Shown: positions 39,733 to 52,300 of the stretch, one piece after another
How positions within the stretch are numbered: position 1 is the first letter of the stretch
How the letters are laid out: the number at the start of each line of letters is the position of its first letter
NCBI GenBank assembly: GCA_013397795.1
Contig: VZTJ01003574.1
Location: 417,230-481,229 of the forward strand
Origin: Orthonyx spaldingii
Lineage: Eukaryota; Chordata; Aves; Passeriformes; Orthonychidae
Length of the DNA stretch: 64,000 nucleotides
Direction of reading: 5' to 3'
Position numbers and translations under genes: made by a program
The notes under the pieces: model-generated
What the model was told of the DNA's origin: nothing
The model's input: the letters and a program-made list of their open reading frames with translations, nothing else
Database searches by the model: none

Positions 39733-40940
39733 AGTAAAAGACTCATGAAAAGAAAGTGTTTATATAAGATTTAAAACCCAGCTCTCAAAACAGTTTCAGA
39801 GATAATTATGCCAAACCAGCCCTGGGGCTCCCATCTCACCACACCAGTGGTTTCTGGCAGTTCCACAGATTACACAGGAGAGGATGGACCAAGCAAAACA
39901 CAATTTTGGTTTTTTTGGGTTTGATTTTCTTAGAAAAGGTGGTATTTTTGATGATTTAATCCTGCTAGAGAGCCTTGAAAGCAGCAACAAGTTATAAATT
40001 CATATCTACTGCGGCACAAAGTGGAGATATCAACTATACATATGAAAATATATTCATAAGAAAATGCAACTAGAAAACACAACACCTCATTAGTAATGCT
40101 GTGCAGCCACCCTGCAGCACCTGCTGGATTGGCGGGACCAGACTGGGCGGATGTTTTCCCTGTGAGGGGAGGCAGTGGAGCAGTTGGGACCAGCATGTCC
40201 ATCCTTGAAAGGTTCCAGGACCCAGTGGGGTACAGCCTGGAGATCCCTTCCCTGATTGCTGCTTTGAGCAGAGGTTGGAACAGGCAACCCCCAGAGATCC
40301 TTCCCAACCCAGCTCCCACCATCAAGACAGAGAGCACCCTCCCAGCTGCCTCCCTTACCCCCCAGCAACACCACCAGGATGCTTCAGGCACCTCACTGTG
40401 TGACTCTGGAATGGCAGCACGAGGAATGATGTTGAGCAAAATGAGTCACACTTCCAGCAAGGCAGCAAGCACTGCTGCTCCCCCAGCCAGCCCATCACAC
40501 AGGCTGCCAACACGAGCTGCAAACATTTCTCTTGGACAACTGTTTTCATCCCCCAGCTCCCACAACAACCTACTTACAAGTCATAAGGTTCCTTGCTGCT
40601 GAAATGCATATTAAACTCAGGACAGACAAAAAAAACCAACATCTTTTTCCATTTCAGGTCCAATTTTTTTGATTTGATGTTTAAAAATGCTCCTCAGTCA
40701 AACACATTTCAGAGGGCACTGAGACCTAGAGATGCCAAGAGCGAAATGGTCTAGAGCTCCTAAGCAAAGTCTCTGTGCACAAATGTATTTCAATGTTGGT
40801 ATCTGCAAGAGAGACTCGGGGTAGAGCCCACTGTGGGTAAGTTCCTGGGGCAAGGCAGAAGAGATAAGACCAGAAAACGAGAAATTGGTGCATTTGTATT
40901 TTGGTATTTCCTGGTTAACTGATACTATTCAGAGTAACGG

Positions 40941-41015
40941 GACAATGCTTGGACAGCAAAATAAATGCTTGGACAACAAAATAAATGCTTGGACAACAAA
41001 ATAAATGCTTGGACA
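40941..41015. repeat. 20-bp tandem repeat, about 3.7 copies
   Basis: Units of ATAAATGCTTGGACAACAAA occur at 40941-40960 (variant), 40961-40980, 40981-41000 and partially from 41001. It is AT-rich and noncoding. Confidence 0.95.
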
Positions 41016-41254
41016 TAAATGTTTGGCATATCTAATTAACAGTGAAACTTAAAAGCAAAACAGGAAAGTGGCCCATGGCATTTCTTTGCAGGGGCCTGAA
41101 TTTCCACCTCAGGGCCCTTGATTAAGATCTGAAACCTTATTCTGACATTTGGAAGGGTAAATATCTGTGGGGTAACATTAGGAACCAGCTAATTACACAT
41201 CATTGTATCAGGGATATCTTCATGGGGCAAAACTATTTACAAGTGAATGTAGTG

Positions 41255-41512
41255 ATGGAACAGGGGGAATGGATTCCAATTGAAAGGGAATAGGTTCAGA
41301 TTAGATATTAGGAAAAAACTCTTTTCTGTGAGTGTGGTGAGGCACTGGAACAGGTTGTCCAGGGAAGTTGTGAATGTCACATCCCTGGAAGTGTCCAAGG
41401 CCAGGCTGGATGGAGCTCAGAGCAACCCGGGATAGTGGAAGGTGGCAGGAGGTTGGAACAAGGTGATCTTCAAGGTCCCTTCCAACCCAAACCATTTCGT
41501 AATTCTATGATT
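41255..41512 (+). mobile_element. CR1 LINE 3' fragment
   Basis: TTCAGATTAGATATTAGGAA, AGTGTGGTGAGGCACTGGAA, CAGGTTGTCCAGGGAAGTTG, GGAAGTGTCCAAGGCCAGGC and the terminal GGTCCCTTCCAACCCAAACC with AATTCTATGATTG identify a plus-oriented CR1 tail. A short internal deletion removes the usual CCCTGCCCATGG segment. Confidence 0.94.
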
Positions 41513-41859
41513 GCTTCCATCAGGAAAAAAGACTGGAAGGCAAGAGTTCCTCAAACAATGATGTTTAGACACCACTGGGTCTAGTGTCAGGAGCTAGCAT
41601 TGTATGCTTACCAGAAAATGGCTACTGGTAATAAATCCTGGGTATCAGGGGGCTTCAGTGCCTAAATCTTGTCTCATCAAGCACTGGAGTGGCACAGTCT
41701 CTTTCCAAAGCATGACTTTAAGTTTCTGTTTTAAGCTTAAGATGAGAAACCCCTGCGGTTTGTCTCTTAACAGCTGCAAAAACCATGCAATCACTTCCTA
41801 CCCTGTGTGGAGATCTGCGACCTGGGAGATTGGCACAGGGAGCCCCTCACCTCAGCCAG

Positions 41860-42800
41860 CCCTGGCACCCACCTCCGGCACCGCTGCCGGCTCCACCCGC
41901 AGAGCCCTGAGCATGCATTTCACACATCCCACGGAACGCTCATCCCCCGGCACTGCGGCGTGTTGCGCACGACTCCGGCAATTCCCTCCTGCCGCCGAGC
42001 GTGAGTGACGCTGCCTGAACCCACCAGAACCTGCTGTGACTCAGGAGCTCAGACATTCCACACCTCGGCGGCCCAGCAGCCCCTCTGCTCCTCTCCTTGC
42101 TGTCAAGTCCCTTGATTCCGGGACAGTTTTGAGCATGGAGACTTCAGCTAAGTGTTCTGGTGTCTCAACAACAGAGACTGAGTCCTGATAATCTACCAAC
42201 ACCCTTCAATTCATTTATCTCCCCTATCTCATCAAAGCTCACATTATCACAATTATTCCCTGATTACCAGCAAAACCCTTGCTCTTGGTCAATGCTTTGC
42301 AGCTGCCAAAACCAAAGGTGCAATTTCCGTGCTTGGAGAAAGCAAGAACCCACCCAAAGCAGCCAGGAGGGCTGCACGAGGAAGAGAAGGCATTACCTGG
42401 GTGAGGTGCGGGTTGGGGTTGAAGCCACACTGGTTGCAGACCTTGCTGTGACACTGGGTGCAGGCGTTGAAGTTGGGCTGGCCAGGGGAGGAGGTGAGCT
42501 CTGTTGTCTTGCAGATAGGGCAGAGGGTGCTGCTGGGGAGGGGGGCAATCTGCGGCACCGAGTAGGGAGAGGTAGGGGTGCTGCCCCGGTCCGGCGACAC
42601 CGAGGGAGACCTCCCCGAGCCCTGGCTCCTGGCGTCCACCTGCAGCGTCCTCCGTGGCCCCTCCGCTGCCGGCCCGGGCTGGCCCCGGCCCCTCATCTCC
42701 CGGGGGCTCTGCGAGCTGGGTGCAGTCTGTGCGAGGGAGGGGGATGCTGACCGCTGGCCTGTGGCCTGGTCCAGTTGCTCCGGTCTCCTCAGCGTGCTGA
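41860..42800. promoter_or_regulatory. CpG-dense region around the zinc finger 1 exon
   Basis: About sixteen CGs fall within roughly 150 bases at 41860-42010, and CGs are again frequent in the exon itself (42540-42790). The stretch between them (42150-42400) is CpG-poor. Exonic CpG clusters of this kind can be methylated gene-body islands. I see no TATA element or initiator that would decide for a promoter. Confidence 0.3.
42397..42796 (-). CDS. BSN: Bassoon exon carrying N-terminal linker and first part of zinc finger 1
   Basis: This 400-base exon holds one completing base plus 133 codons. The acceptor is a T-rich tract ending TTTCAG (AG at 42798-42797) and the donor is GTAATG directly after codon CAG at 42399-42397. 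Counting the split serine as residue 1, the translation has a Ser/Pro/Gln-rich linker. It then has a block containing GPRRTLQVD and SVSPDRGSTPTSPYSVPQIA, nearly identical to mammalian Bassoon. Zinc-finger cysteines follow as CPIC (93/96), CTQC (113/116) and CNQC (121/124), then GFNPNPHLTQ. The fourth CxxC is in the next exon, so the intron splits the finger. The fingers of Bassoon and its paralogue Piccolo are reported to bind PRA1 and the ubiquitin ligase Siah1 at presynaptic active zones. The internal Met at 42696 is not a start, because the frame and homology continue upstream to the acceptor. GPRRTLQVD and the linker favour Bassoon over Piccolo. Confidence 0.95.
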
Positions 42801-43153
42801 AACACCATCAAAACATACAGAATAAGCCCAGGTTTCAAACACTTGTATGATGCCAGTCAATGCAGACAACTGCTACAGCACCCTCTCCCCCTCAAAATCC
42901 CAGCTCGGCCAGGAAGGCACAGCAAAACCCCACTGCAAACCAGGGAAATTGCTCAGATCAGCAGAAGGATACGCTTTACCTTACAAAACAAGGCGCGATT
43001 TCAGCTTTCTCTTATATAACCCAGCGGGAGAGATGTAATTGAATTATTCGGTGTATTCTGAGTTGAACTTCAGTCAGAAAGTTGCACATAAAAATGTGCA
43101 TGAGAAGTTTGGGAAGCTCAGCCTCCTGCCAGCCAGGGCTCCCAGCACTTCTC

Positions 43154-43189
43154 CAGCACAAACTTCAGCACAAACTTCAGCACAAACTC
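43154..43189. repeat. 12-bp tandem repeat, 3 copies
   Basis: Three units of CAGCACAAACTT, the last with a final C, lie end to end in the intron 360 bases upstream of the zinc finger 1 exon. Confidence 0.92.
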
Positions 43190-44728
43190 ACTGGAAGAGG
43201 CAGCCGTGACTCTGCCTTGCAGCCTGCGGGGCCCTTTCTGCAGGGACACAGCCAATGCGTGCTAAACCAGTTTCTCAGCCTACTTTCATGAGTGGCTGTG
43301 AAACCCAAAGCCTGCAAAGAGCCCTATTTATTAAAGGAAAACCCCTCCAGAAGCCCAGTGGAGGCAGGAGAATTACTTGTACTTCCTCAGCTGTCAGGCA
43401 GAACCATGCAAGTCACAGGTGAAAGCAGCTAAGGGCTTGTTTCCCAGGGACCACAGCAGTGGGAAATAGAGAGGGCATTGGTTCTGCTTTAGTAATCAGT
43501 AATGAAGTGGCAAACACAGACAACAGGGACTTTGTGGGCTGGCTGCCCCCAGCTGAACCCTCTTCTGGGTGATGTGAGTCTTGGCTGGGCAAAAAAACCA
43601 TCACCAAAACAGGGTGATGAAAGCTCCCTGTGAAACCAGAGCTACTTACAAGGACCAACCCTGAGGTTGGCACTGCTCCCACTGCTGGTTCGGCAGCAGT
43701 CCCATAGCCTGTGCAGGATGCTCAGCACCTCACAGTGCTGAGGGATGCTCCTGCCCATCCCAAGGAGCTCTGGAGCAGCTCCAGCTGCAAGAGCTTTGAG
43801 CTGTTGTGCTGCAGAGCACAGCCTGACAGCCTGCACACCCTCCTCCCATGGGGTTTCAGGGCAGGCACCCTGTAATGTGCTGCTGACTGATCACAAGTGC
43901 ACAGGAGTGAATCTGTGATGGAAGATACTTATCTAATTATCGAATAATTTGGTCCATGTGCTTATCAGTAATGCCCACAAATATTTCTGGAAAAAGCAGA
44001 AGCCCTAATGCCCTCACTACCTGTGATCTACAGCTGTTTAAGGAAAAGTATTACTCAGAACCTCAGATTTAATACATTGTTGATTTACCCAAGCAAGGTC
44101 TGACCTTATAAAGGTTTTAAAAGGGAACTTAAATGCATAAAACTAATGAAATTCAAAGTGCATGTTGCCACAGTAATAGGAAGTCAGATGAAAATAAATA
44201 GTAAAATAGCACTTTGGGAATACTTTCCGGCTGCAGGTTGAAACCCACTTCTCTGAAGAAAGAATCACACAATAATAATAAAGCAAAGCACTGAGCACTA
44301 AGGGAGGGAGTGATCTGCTCTAGACTGAAGAGAAAACTGCTCCTGGCCCTGCAGCAGGCACCTGCCGTGGATGTTGTTGGTGTGTGCTGCCCCTCCACTG
44401 TTAGTTCTGACACCCCTGAGTCCAGATTTGGAGTTTGCCTCCTGATATTGAGGGTGCAGAGCTGCTGCCCCATAAAATACAAGGCATCTGCAGCTGGTGG
44501 AGGTTGGGGAGCTCAGTCCCAGACACCAGGAGGAAGTACTGTCAGAAAGCAAAATGCATCTTCTCACCTTAAATTTAATATTCCTATAAACCCCCAGCAT
44601 TTACGTATTAGACACACGCTATCCCAATGGTGTATTGAACAACTCTGAAATAACATTATTTGAAAAACCTCACGTACATATGGTCAAATGAATAATTGTT
44701 GCTTAGAACAGCAGAATGGTTATTCTGC

Positions 44729-44897
44729 CCAGAGAAGCTGTGGCTGCCCCATCCCTGGAAATGTTCAAGGCCAGGTGGATGGGGCTTGGAGCAGCCTGGT
44801 CTACTGGAAGGTGTCCCTGCCCATGGCAGGGGGTGGAATGAGATGGTCTGTAAGCTCCCTCCCATCCCAAACAATTCTGTGATTCTGTGATTCTACT
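44729..44897 (+). mobile_element. CR1 LINE 3' tail
   Basis: CCCAGAGAAGCTGTGGCTGC, CCTGGAAATGTTCAAGGCCA, GGTGTCCCTGCCCATGGCAG and AACAATTCTGTGATTCTGTG are the usual blocks of an avian CR1 3' end in plus orientation, including two copies of the terminal octamer-like repeat. Confidence 0.95.
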
Positions 44898-47800
44898 CCA
44901 CTGCAAATTTCAAAATTCAGGGTTTTTTCCCCATTTGATACGAAAAAGTATTTGCCACCAAGTAGGAAATCTGACTCCATCAAGGAGCTGTCAGACCACA
45001 CACAGACAAGTTCACTACTACCCAAAACAGAGTGTGGCTCTCTTGGAAATGCAAAAGCCCATGAGGAACAATGCACCAGGTGCTGTTATTTTGCCCTGAG
45101 CATCACTCCTGGCACATTAAGACAGAGGAGGGTGGATTCTCACTGTCTGGCAGGTCAGTGCTGCTCCAGAGATGCTTTCCCAGCCTCAGCTCGAGCTCCC
45201 TCCCAGCTCCCTGCACTTTTCCAAGTGCTAAGTAATGCCGGGCACCACCTCCGTCCCATTCCCAGCAGCAGTTTCACTCCGTGCACTTCTACCAACACTG
45301 CATTTATTTATTTTATAATTATCCAGGATGCCTCAGCCCCCCTGCGACACAGGCTGGGCTGTCTCTCACTTGCACCAGTTGAACATACCCGTGAAATTTT
45401 AAGACCAGAAGAAATCATCTGGTCTGTCAAATACAGTAACTCAATCCAGGAGAGATGCCTCAGGAAAGAACATGAGAATAGTCATATGGAATCAAACACA
45501 GGCCCACGCTCACTGCATCTTCTGCGAGGATGCTCCAATATTTGTATGACTTGTACCCATCTACGAATCATTTTTTTTTTGCTGTTACAAAAGCCCAAAC
45601 TGCAGCTCAGCCCTATTTTTTTTTTTTACAGACTTTATCACTGGTACTTAACTAGCACTGGGCTGCTAACTGTTTCTAAAGGAATTCCCCCCAGTTCCAC
45701 TAGAGTGTCGATTAACAATTAAATTGAAATGCCTTAATAAGGCAGGATTTCCTCTGTTTGATGGAGAATGTATTGATTTTGCACTGCCCTAATTGCTGAA
45801 TTAGAAATATTGGGTGGTACAAAGATCTCTGCAGGGTCCAAACTCAGCAGTGCTCTCCATTACCAACAGAGTAATAATTTTGTACAACTAAAGAATATCA
45901 AGTGTTTGAGTGTATTAACAATTACACTGTTGAGGTTTTCATTTATGATATTCTGTCTATGAATGCTTTTTATCACAAGAAGGGCAGGCAGGCAGCTCTA
46001 CTCACCTGCCCACAGTGGGTGGGTGGGCAGCTGGGAAGATGCTGATTCCTTCCTTTTTTCATTGTTTTTAAACTGAAAAATGGTGTCTTTCTTCTCGCTT
46101 TCTAAAACTCCCTCAATTTTCCAGCACAAAACTAAGTCAAGCACCCACAAAAATTAACTCTCAGCTTCATGAAAGAGAGGAGGCAAAGCTGCAAGGTTGC
46201 TGCCACAGAGCCCAGAGCTAAAAATCACCCTGAGACATTAATCCATATCCAGCTCTGCCTCTCCATCAGATACTTCTGATTAAAAAGACCCAGAACTTCC
46301 CTTGTTCCACTCAGGAACAGACACGGATATGAAACCAGACTTTCTGTTTAGGGCTGATGCAACACCCTGGGAGGAGATGGATAAGTATTGGGAGGGAAGA
46401 GCTGCCCAAGAGGATCAGAAGCATGAACAGCACAAGGAAAACCAAGGGTCAAAGCCATTCACCACAAAACCAAGCTCACCAGTGTAAGATGTCACAAGCA
46501 CCTCAGATTTTTTATGTCTGATGTTTTCCCTAACGTAAAACTGATGTTTTTTCATTAAAAGTACAAAAATTGGGAAGGCTTTAAAAACAAAGTCCTACTT
46601 ACAGCCAAAATAAATGTTAGACTGTTTGTTGGTTAATATTTAATTTCAGAAAAACATTATTTGTCCCAAGCCAGACTTTTGATGCCACAGCAGCACCAAG
46701 GAAAAGATGTCAGCAGCATCAATAAAGATAAAAGCAATGCAATGACATAGCAATGTGCCAGTAAATTGGTACAGCTTTCTTATTTGGGAATTCCCAGGTA
46801 AAGTCAGGGTCTGTAGGAGGGAAATGCTCTAATTTAACTCAAGTAGGTTCATCAGTGCCACTAAATTTTACAGGCAAGACCCAGGCTTGGAGCCAGCATC
46901 CCAAGAGATGTCAATGGGCCCTTTTTCACATGAGGTGCTAACTTGGGAGCAATGACCATGGCAAGGTGGAAGGGACCACCATTAATGTCTCTGCTATAAA
47001 ATCAAGCAATAACAATATTACACAAAATTTACACGCATGGCTGGTAAATCAAGCCTTGTTGACTTGTGTGGAAAAGTTCAAGAGACAGCATTGGTTTTCT
47101 CCAGATTTATTGGTTTTTGTCTCATTTCAGATGCCCGCCTTGAGCACACTGGCCACATCCATCTGCTCAGCTGCCACCAAATTCTGGCAGTGATCGCATC
47201 CACAGGAGCTTGGTATTTGTGGTCTGAGTAAATCCTTCAGGAGCTGCAGCCCTTCTGTGCAACTGAGAAACATGGAGTGCATCCCTTCTTCTGCCTGCTG
47301 CCAAGGGAAATGGGTCCTTGCTCATTGGGCAACTGATCTAATTACTGCATTGTAGTAGATAAAAACCACGAAAATAAGTGGCAGTGTCATCATCATTTCA
47401 CAAACTGCACACCCTGCTCAGGCTTTCCAAAGAGGAGCTGAGTTTGTCCATGGACGGGAGCTCCCAGCTTCAAATTCGGATCAAAAACCAGCAAAATGAG
47501 GACAAGCAAGTCTTTTCTGTTAGTAGGAAAAAAAGAGGGAAAACTGGGTAGAAAAAGAGGAAACATTATTGTTTATCTGCAGTAGAGCTAAGGGGATGAG
47601 CAGCAAACAACTCAAGATAAAGCATGAGAAGAGACATGTGAAGAGGCTCACACCCAAAAGAGGGAGGCTGGGCTGACCAACAAGAATTAGAGCTGCTCAG
47701 CTACGAGCAGAGATTTAACCTAGTTGGTTCGACTGAAACCTGATGTGAACATCCACATGACTGATTTTAAGAATCACTGAGTATAACCTATTTAGAAAAA

Positions 47801-49227
47801 AACCAGGTAGCTAAACAAAAAGGCAGTTGTACTCTAGGTCAAAATGGCACTGGGTTTGACTTGGAAAGACATCATTCTGAATGGTTATGGGTTGGCAAAG
47901 GAACAGCATGGGATAATATCAAATGTTAGCTGGTATATACTGCCTGTCAGCAAGTCTGACTAGAAAATAGGACATGCAACCTTTTAATAAATAAACAGAA
48001 GTGTCTGATGTGGAGGGCCTTTGGTTTCAGCTCCGTGCACTGAAAATCTCACACTAGTGATGCTCAGATATACCCCGAGCTTGGGTGTTTTATTGGGGGC
48101 AGCTTTGTAGCTCTAAAAGTCCTACATCCAACACGGGGAATCCTGTATCAGGCTCTGCTTTGACAAAAAAACCCCCAGCAGTTACAGAATTAAAAACCAG
48201 CACCTGCTTAAATCCAAGTGCTCCTAAATTAATTACACTGATGTCCATGCAGGAAGAGGATCATGTTGGAAATCTGTGTACGGGATAGTTTAAAAACAGC
48301 GAATGCCACACAGCTGAAATCAAAATAGAAAACACGAAATGGTGACTAGAAACTGTCAGGGAGTATTTTATTAGATGACAACACAAGCACTCTTGTGAAA
48401 GGCCACAGTGTTTAATGACTTGCTTTTGTGAGCAGTGGAAAAACCCTGTTCTCCTGCAGCTTTGTGCTCCAGGGTTGCCTTATCCCCGTCAAATAAGATG
48501 CAGCTTCTGTCAGGCATTTTCCCGATGACTGAGGCATCCCTAATGCGCATCTCCTGATGCTGACAGTATGCTTGAGCTCCTGCTCCAGGCTTCCACCCAA
48601 TCTGGGTAATCTTCCGGTTCCTTAACCTCCACCCTCATACCTGTTCTCATAAATACAGAGAAATGTGATATTTTTGAGTCTTCTGCCTCACTGTTACACC
48701 CTGCTGGGGCTGGGCTTCACAGAGGGGCTGCCAGGCAGGTGGTGGCACAAGCCACTGGCAACCAACACCCCAGACTAGGGACCTTCCTTCCCCAGGGGGA
48801 TGGTGCTGCCAGGGGTGAGCAGTGCTGCATGCACGGTGTGCCAGCCTCCTCCTCTGGCCCTGGCTCTGCAGGACATAACACACCTAGAGCTGCTGCTGGT
48901 TTCCCCCTTCGTTTGAAATGCCACCCATGGAAAGGTAACAAGAACCAGGAGGCTTCCAGTTCACATAGTTACCACAAACCAGTTATTCTCTGTCTTAGCA
49001 CTATGCCTGTTCAACTGGGAATCAGCAAGAGGAGAGCACATCACTGTCACTCTCGCTGCTGCTCTGCCAGGCATGGCTGTGAAGAGGCATCTGCCATCTT
49101 ATTAGCTGAATCCTACATACCAGAAGAGGGGTTTATGACTGATTTAAGCTCTAAATAAGCATTTACTTGCTTATTTTCATTGCTGCACAACTGCTTTTTG
49201 GTAAAGGTTTGTGAATCATTATCATTT

Positions 49228-49312
49228 GCAGTTGGACTGGATGATCGTTGAAGGCCCTTCCAACTTGAAATATTGTATTTTCTACCCTATTTTATTCTAT
49301 TCTGTTCTTTAC
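49228..49312 (+). mobile_element. CR1 LINE 3' end with ATTCT-type terminal repeat
   Basis: TTGGACTGGATGATCGTTGA, AGGCCCTTCCAACTTGAAAT and then a tail of ATTCTATTCTGTTCTTT-like units represent a CR1 end of a subfamily with a pentamer-type tail rather than the octamer tail. Confidence 0.85.
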
Positions 49313-52300
49313 CATTCTAATTTTGCTTTGTGGCAAGTAAACACTTAATTTGCACCTTACTTGGCCCTGGTTGAGCCAAGAGCAATTTCCCTTAGAGCAC
49401 GTTGCAATATAAAACCAGAGCAGTGGCTGTTCCATTTCCAGCCCAACATCCCCAGACCTCTCCAAAGAACCCCAAGGTCATGTGTCTATTAGACACCCCA
49501 TACAGACCACAATGAACATCTGCAATTAAATGCAAGGCAGCTGATCCCTACAGTGTCCAGAGCAGCCTCTATGAACCCCAAGACCTAAACTGGAGTCAGG
49601 GCAGAGTTTTACATCTCTCACGTGAGCTCTCACAAGCCAGAAGGTCACTGAGTGACCTGCAGACCACGACATGCTGCTCTAGGGAGCTGCTCTTTCAGCT
49701 GCTGATGCCTGAAACGTGTGGCCACCACTGTCAGGACTTTGGCCAAACCTTTCAGAGCCAAAGGCAAACTGGCCTGACAGAAGAGTCGGCAGGCAATGAT
49801 CTCAGCCCCATATATATCAAAGAGATCACTTCTCAGATAGCTTTACAGGAGAAGACACTATAAAGGTCCAAAGGTTTGAACAGGGTCTCCTTTTTAAATG
49901 ATATAATTGTTGCTGAGAACATTAATGATCTTGAACTTCAAAGCATTAAAATCTCTCAGGGATAAGTGTCCAATATTCATTCTGCTTCAGCGACAGGGAA
50001 AATCTGTTTCCTCTATGATAACTGAAAACTACATGTAAATCTTCCAGAGATGGGGTGGGAACCACTTCTTGATCACAATGCCATCAGCTGCACGGCGTGG
50101 GAGGAGCTGTACAGCTCAATGATGAGAGTGCAGGTGCGGAGCCAGGGCCCCACCGTGCCTGGGATGAACACGGCAATCCTAGAAAGGTCATGGGGTGTCT
50201 AACCCCTCTCTGCCTCTCTCTGGGCACTCAGGAGGTATCTGGAAGATCCAAGACAAGGAGGATCCAGTGAATGGGTGCAGTTCAAAGGTCAGCTTTGGAC
50301 CTTCAGTGCAGGTGAAGCCTTGGAGTCTTTGGGGAGACCTGCAGGGACAGGAGGCATCAGTCACCCCAGCTGTTGGCCCCCAGGACACTGCTGAAGGGGA
50401 GGATGCTCAGCAGCTCTGGCCTCATTAAATGCCCCTCGTTAAGCATTAATTGAGGTGATGCTTAGGGTGGCCATGCTGCAGGCTGGACAGGAAAGCGAGT
50501 GCTGCCTGCAGAGTTCCTCTCCTCTCCACTGCAGGATTTGGAAGGTCTGCAACGAATGATGAAGAGCTGTGCCACAGAGTTATGGCTCTGCGACCAACGT
50601 CAAGGAGCACGCAGGGAAACAGCAGCTAAAACGGGGATAAACGTCCCCAGGAGCCACAGAGAGGTGTGGGCTGGAGCCGTCGCTTCAATCTGATTTCCAC
50701 TCAGCTACTCGATGTGTCGCCTCCGTATCCTTCCCTGGTACAACTGATTGCTGTGAGCAAGTCATTTATGTGTGTTAAAATTACATAAAAGAGCTATGAC
50801 AATCTAGAAAATACTGTGGGCAGCAGAAAGGACGAGGGTGATGGGGAGAGTACCCCAGGCAAGGAGCAGCCGCTCCCCTCAGCCTCCATCCACTCACACC
50901 TCACATCTGAGCTCCAGCAATTAAAGGGTAGAAGAGCTGATTGCTGCAGTCACACTTAACTGAAGGCCTTTGTCCCAGGAAAGCCAACACCATGAATTAC
51001 TGCTCTGTGTTTATGAAATGCCAGCAAAGCCCAAAGATAAACCACGGCATGAAGCTAAGGAATTTTTATGGCACATGGCTGGTGAAAGCTTACCTTGTAA
51101 ATCTATGATTATAACCCACGCCCGCCCTCCTTGAGAGCCTCTCTGATTTTAATTAGCAGAGACACAATTTTTTGTTTAGGTCGTTAACTATTCCCTAAAG
51201 CAATGCAGAATGAAACTACCTGCTCTGGACTTGATCCTGCGACAGGAATAGCGCCTGCTCTGAGGAGCCAAACCTGACACACAAACTTTCAGTAACAGTG
51301 ACTGTAATAGACTTCAATCTATTTGCAGGACTGGAAAAAAACCACACAAATTCACATGATTACTATAATTTTCAGATATGACTGGGGGGGAAAAAAAAAG
51401 AGAAAAAGTGAGAAGGTTTGTTAGAAAGAAATTAAAAGCAGCAGGTGGAAGGGTAAGAAAGGGAAGTTTCCATGGCACCTGTTAGCAAAACATGCACTGT
51501 CAAGAAAAGGTTTAAGACATGGCCATAACACAGCAATATCATTAAACAGCCAAGCTACAGGAGCAAACTGCAATACTTAGTCTGAAAAACCATCCCAAGT
51601 AGGAGAATTGTTAGGATAAAAATCTAGAAAGAAAGGGGGAAAAAAAAATAAGTAATAAAAGATGCAGAAATAAGGAGAATCCTTCTTATGGGTTAATAAC
51701 TGATCAGGATTTAGGACACCAAGGGCAGAGGCAGATGGTCAGGTTTTCACAAGTAGAGGTGCAGGTTCTTGCCATGGGATAAATGGGATATTCATAAATG
51801 GCTTGGGAAGGAGGGGGGATAAAGAAAGGACAAGTTTGCTGAGCCATACAAATTTATTCAGAGTATTCAAAGCTAAAACTGAATGCAAAGAGCTGTAGAA
51901 TGCTCTCCTGAGCTGGATGTCTCGAAACACCACGGCAGGTGAAATCCAAGGTCAAGAAATGCGGAGTAAGGCACAGAGAACAATCATAGCCACACGTAGT
52001 GATGGGCTCTAAATGAGACGCTGCTGCTCTGCAAAGAGCTCTGCAAGCCATGTTGGACCATCCTCAGAAAACATCCATTTAATGCTCATCAACAAATATA
52101 GAACAATCCACCCCAAAAAACACACAATTAAGATATTTTGGGAAAAACCCATTTTGGAAAGCAATTCAAAGAGAAGAGGCAGCCCGTTCCCTTGACTGGC
52201 TTCTGGCTTCTTTCCCCACAAAGAGTGGCACCAAGGTCTGGTTTTGCAATTCTCCCTTTTGCATTCAGGCTTGACTCTGTCCAGGAGCTGGAGGGATTCC

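Larger units (their letters stand above)
19262..42396 (-). other. BSN: Bassoon intron splitting zinc finger 1
   Basis: This 23.1-kb intron lies between the donor at 42396 (GTAATG) and the acceptor at 19262 (CGCAG). It interrupts the first zinc finger between its third and fourth CxxC pairs, in phase 0. It contains an old CR1 with a nested younger one (about 22200-23405), other CR1 copies (25747-25885, 29725-30120, 41255-41512), a one-base assembly gap with a 68-bp duplication (26855-27001), two CpG-rich clusters (26990-27620 and 34140-35220), and three short tandem repeats. The stretches 19300-22190, 23410-25740, 30130-34130 and 35230-40930 show no gene I can support. 37980-39780 is AT-rich. 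Confidence 0.85.

Noticed and set aside
42289..42696. Met at 42696 as a start codon for a 135-residue protein
   Set aside because: Similarity to Bassoon continues upstream of this Met to the splice acceptor, and downstream the frame is real only up to the donor at 42397.
42239..42838. 199-codon minus-strand frame overlapping the zinc finger 1 exon
   Set aside because: It is an alternative frame of the same GC-rich exon, with no similarity to the conserved finger.
44952..45722. 256-codon plus-strand frame
   Set aside because: The translation has low-complexity stretches from T-rich DNA, no recognisable domain and no exon signals.
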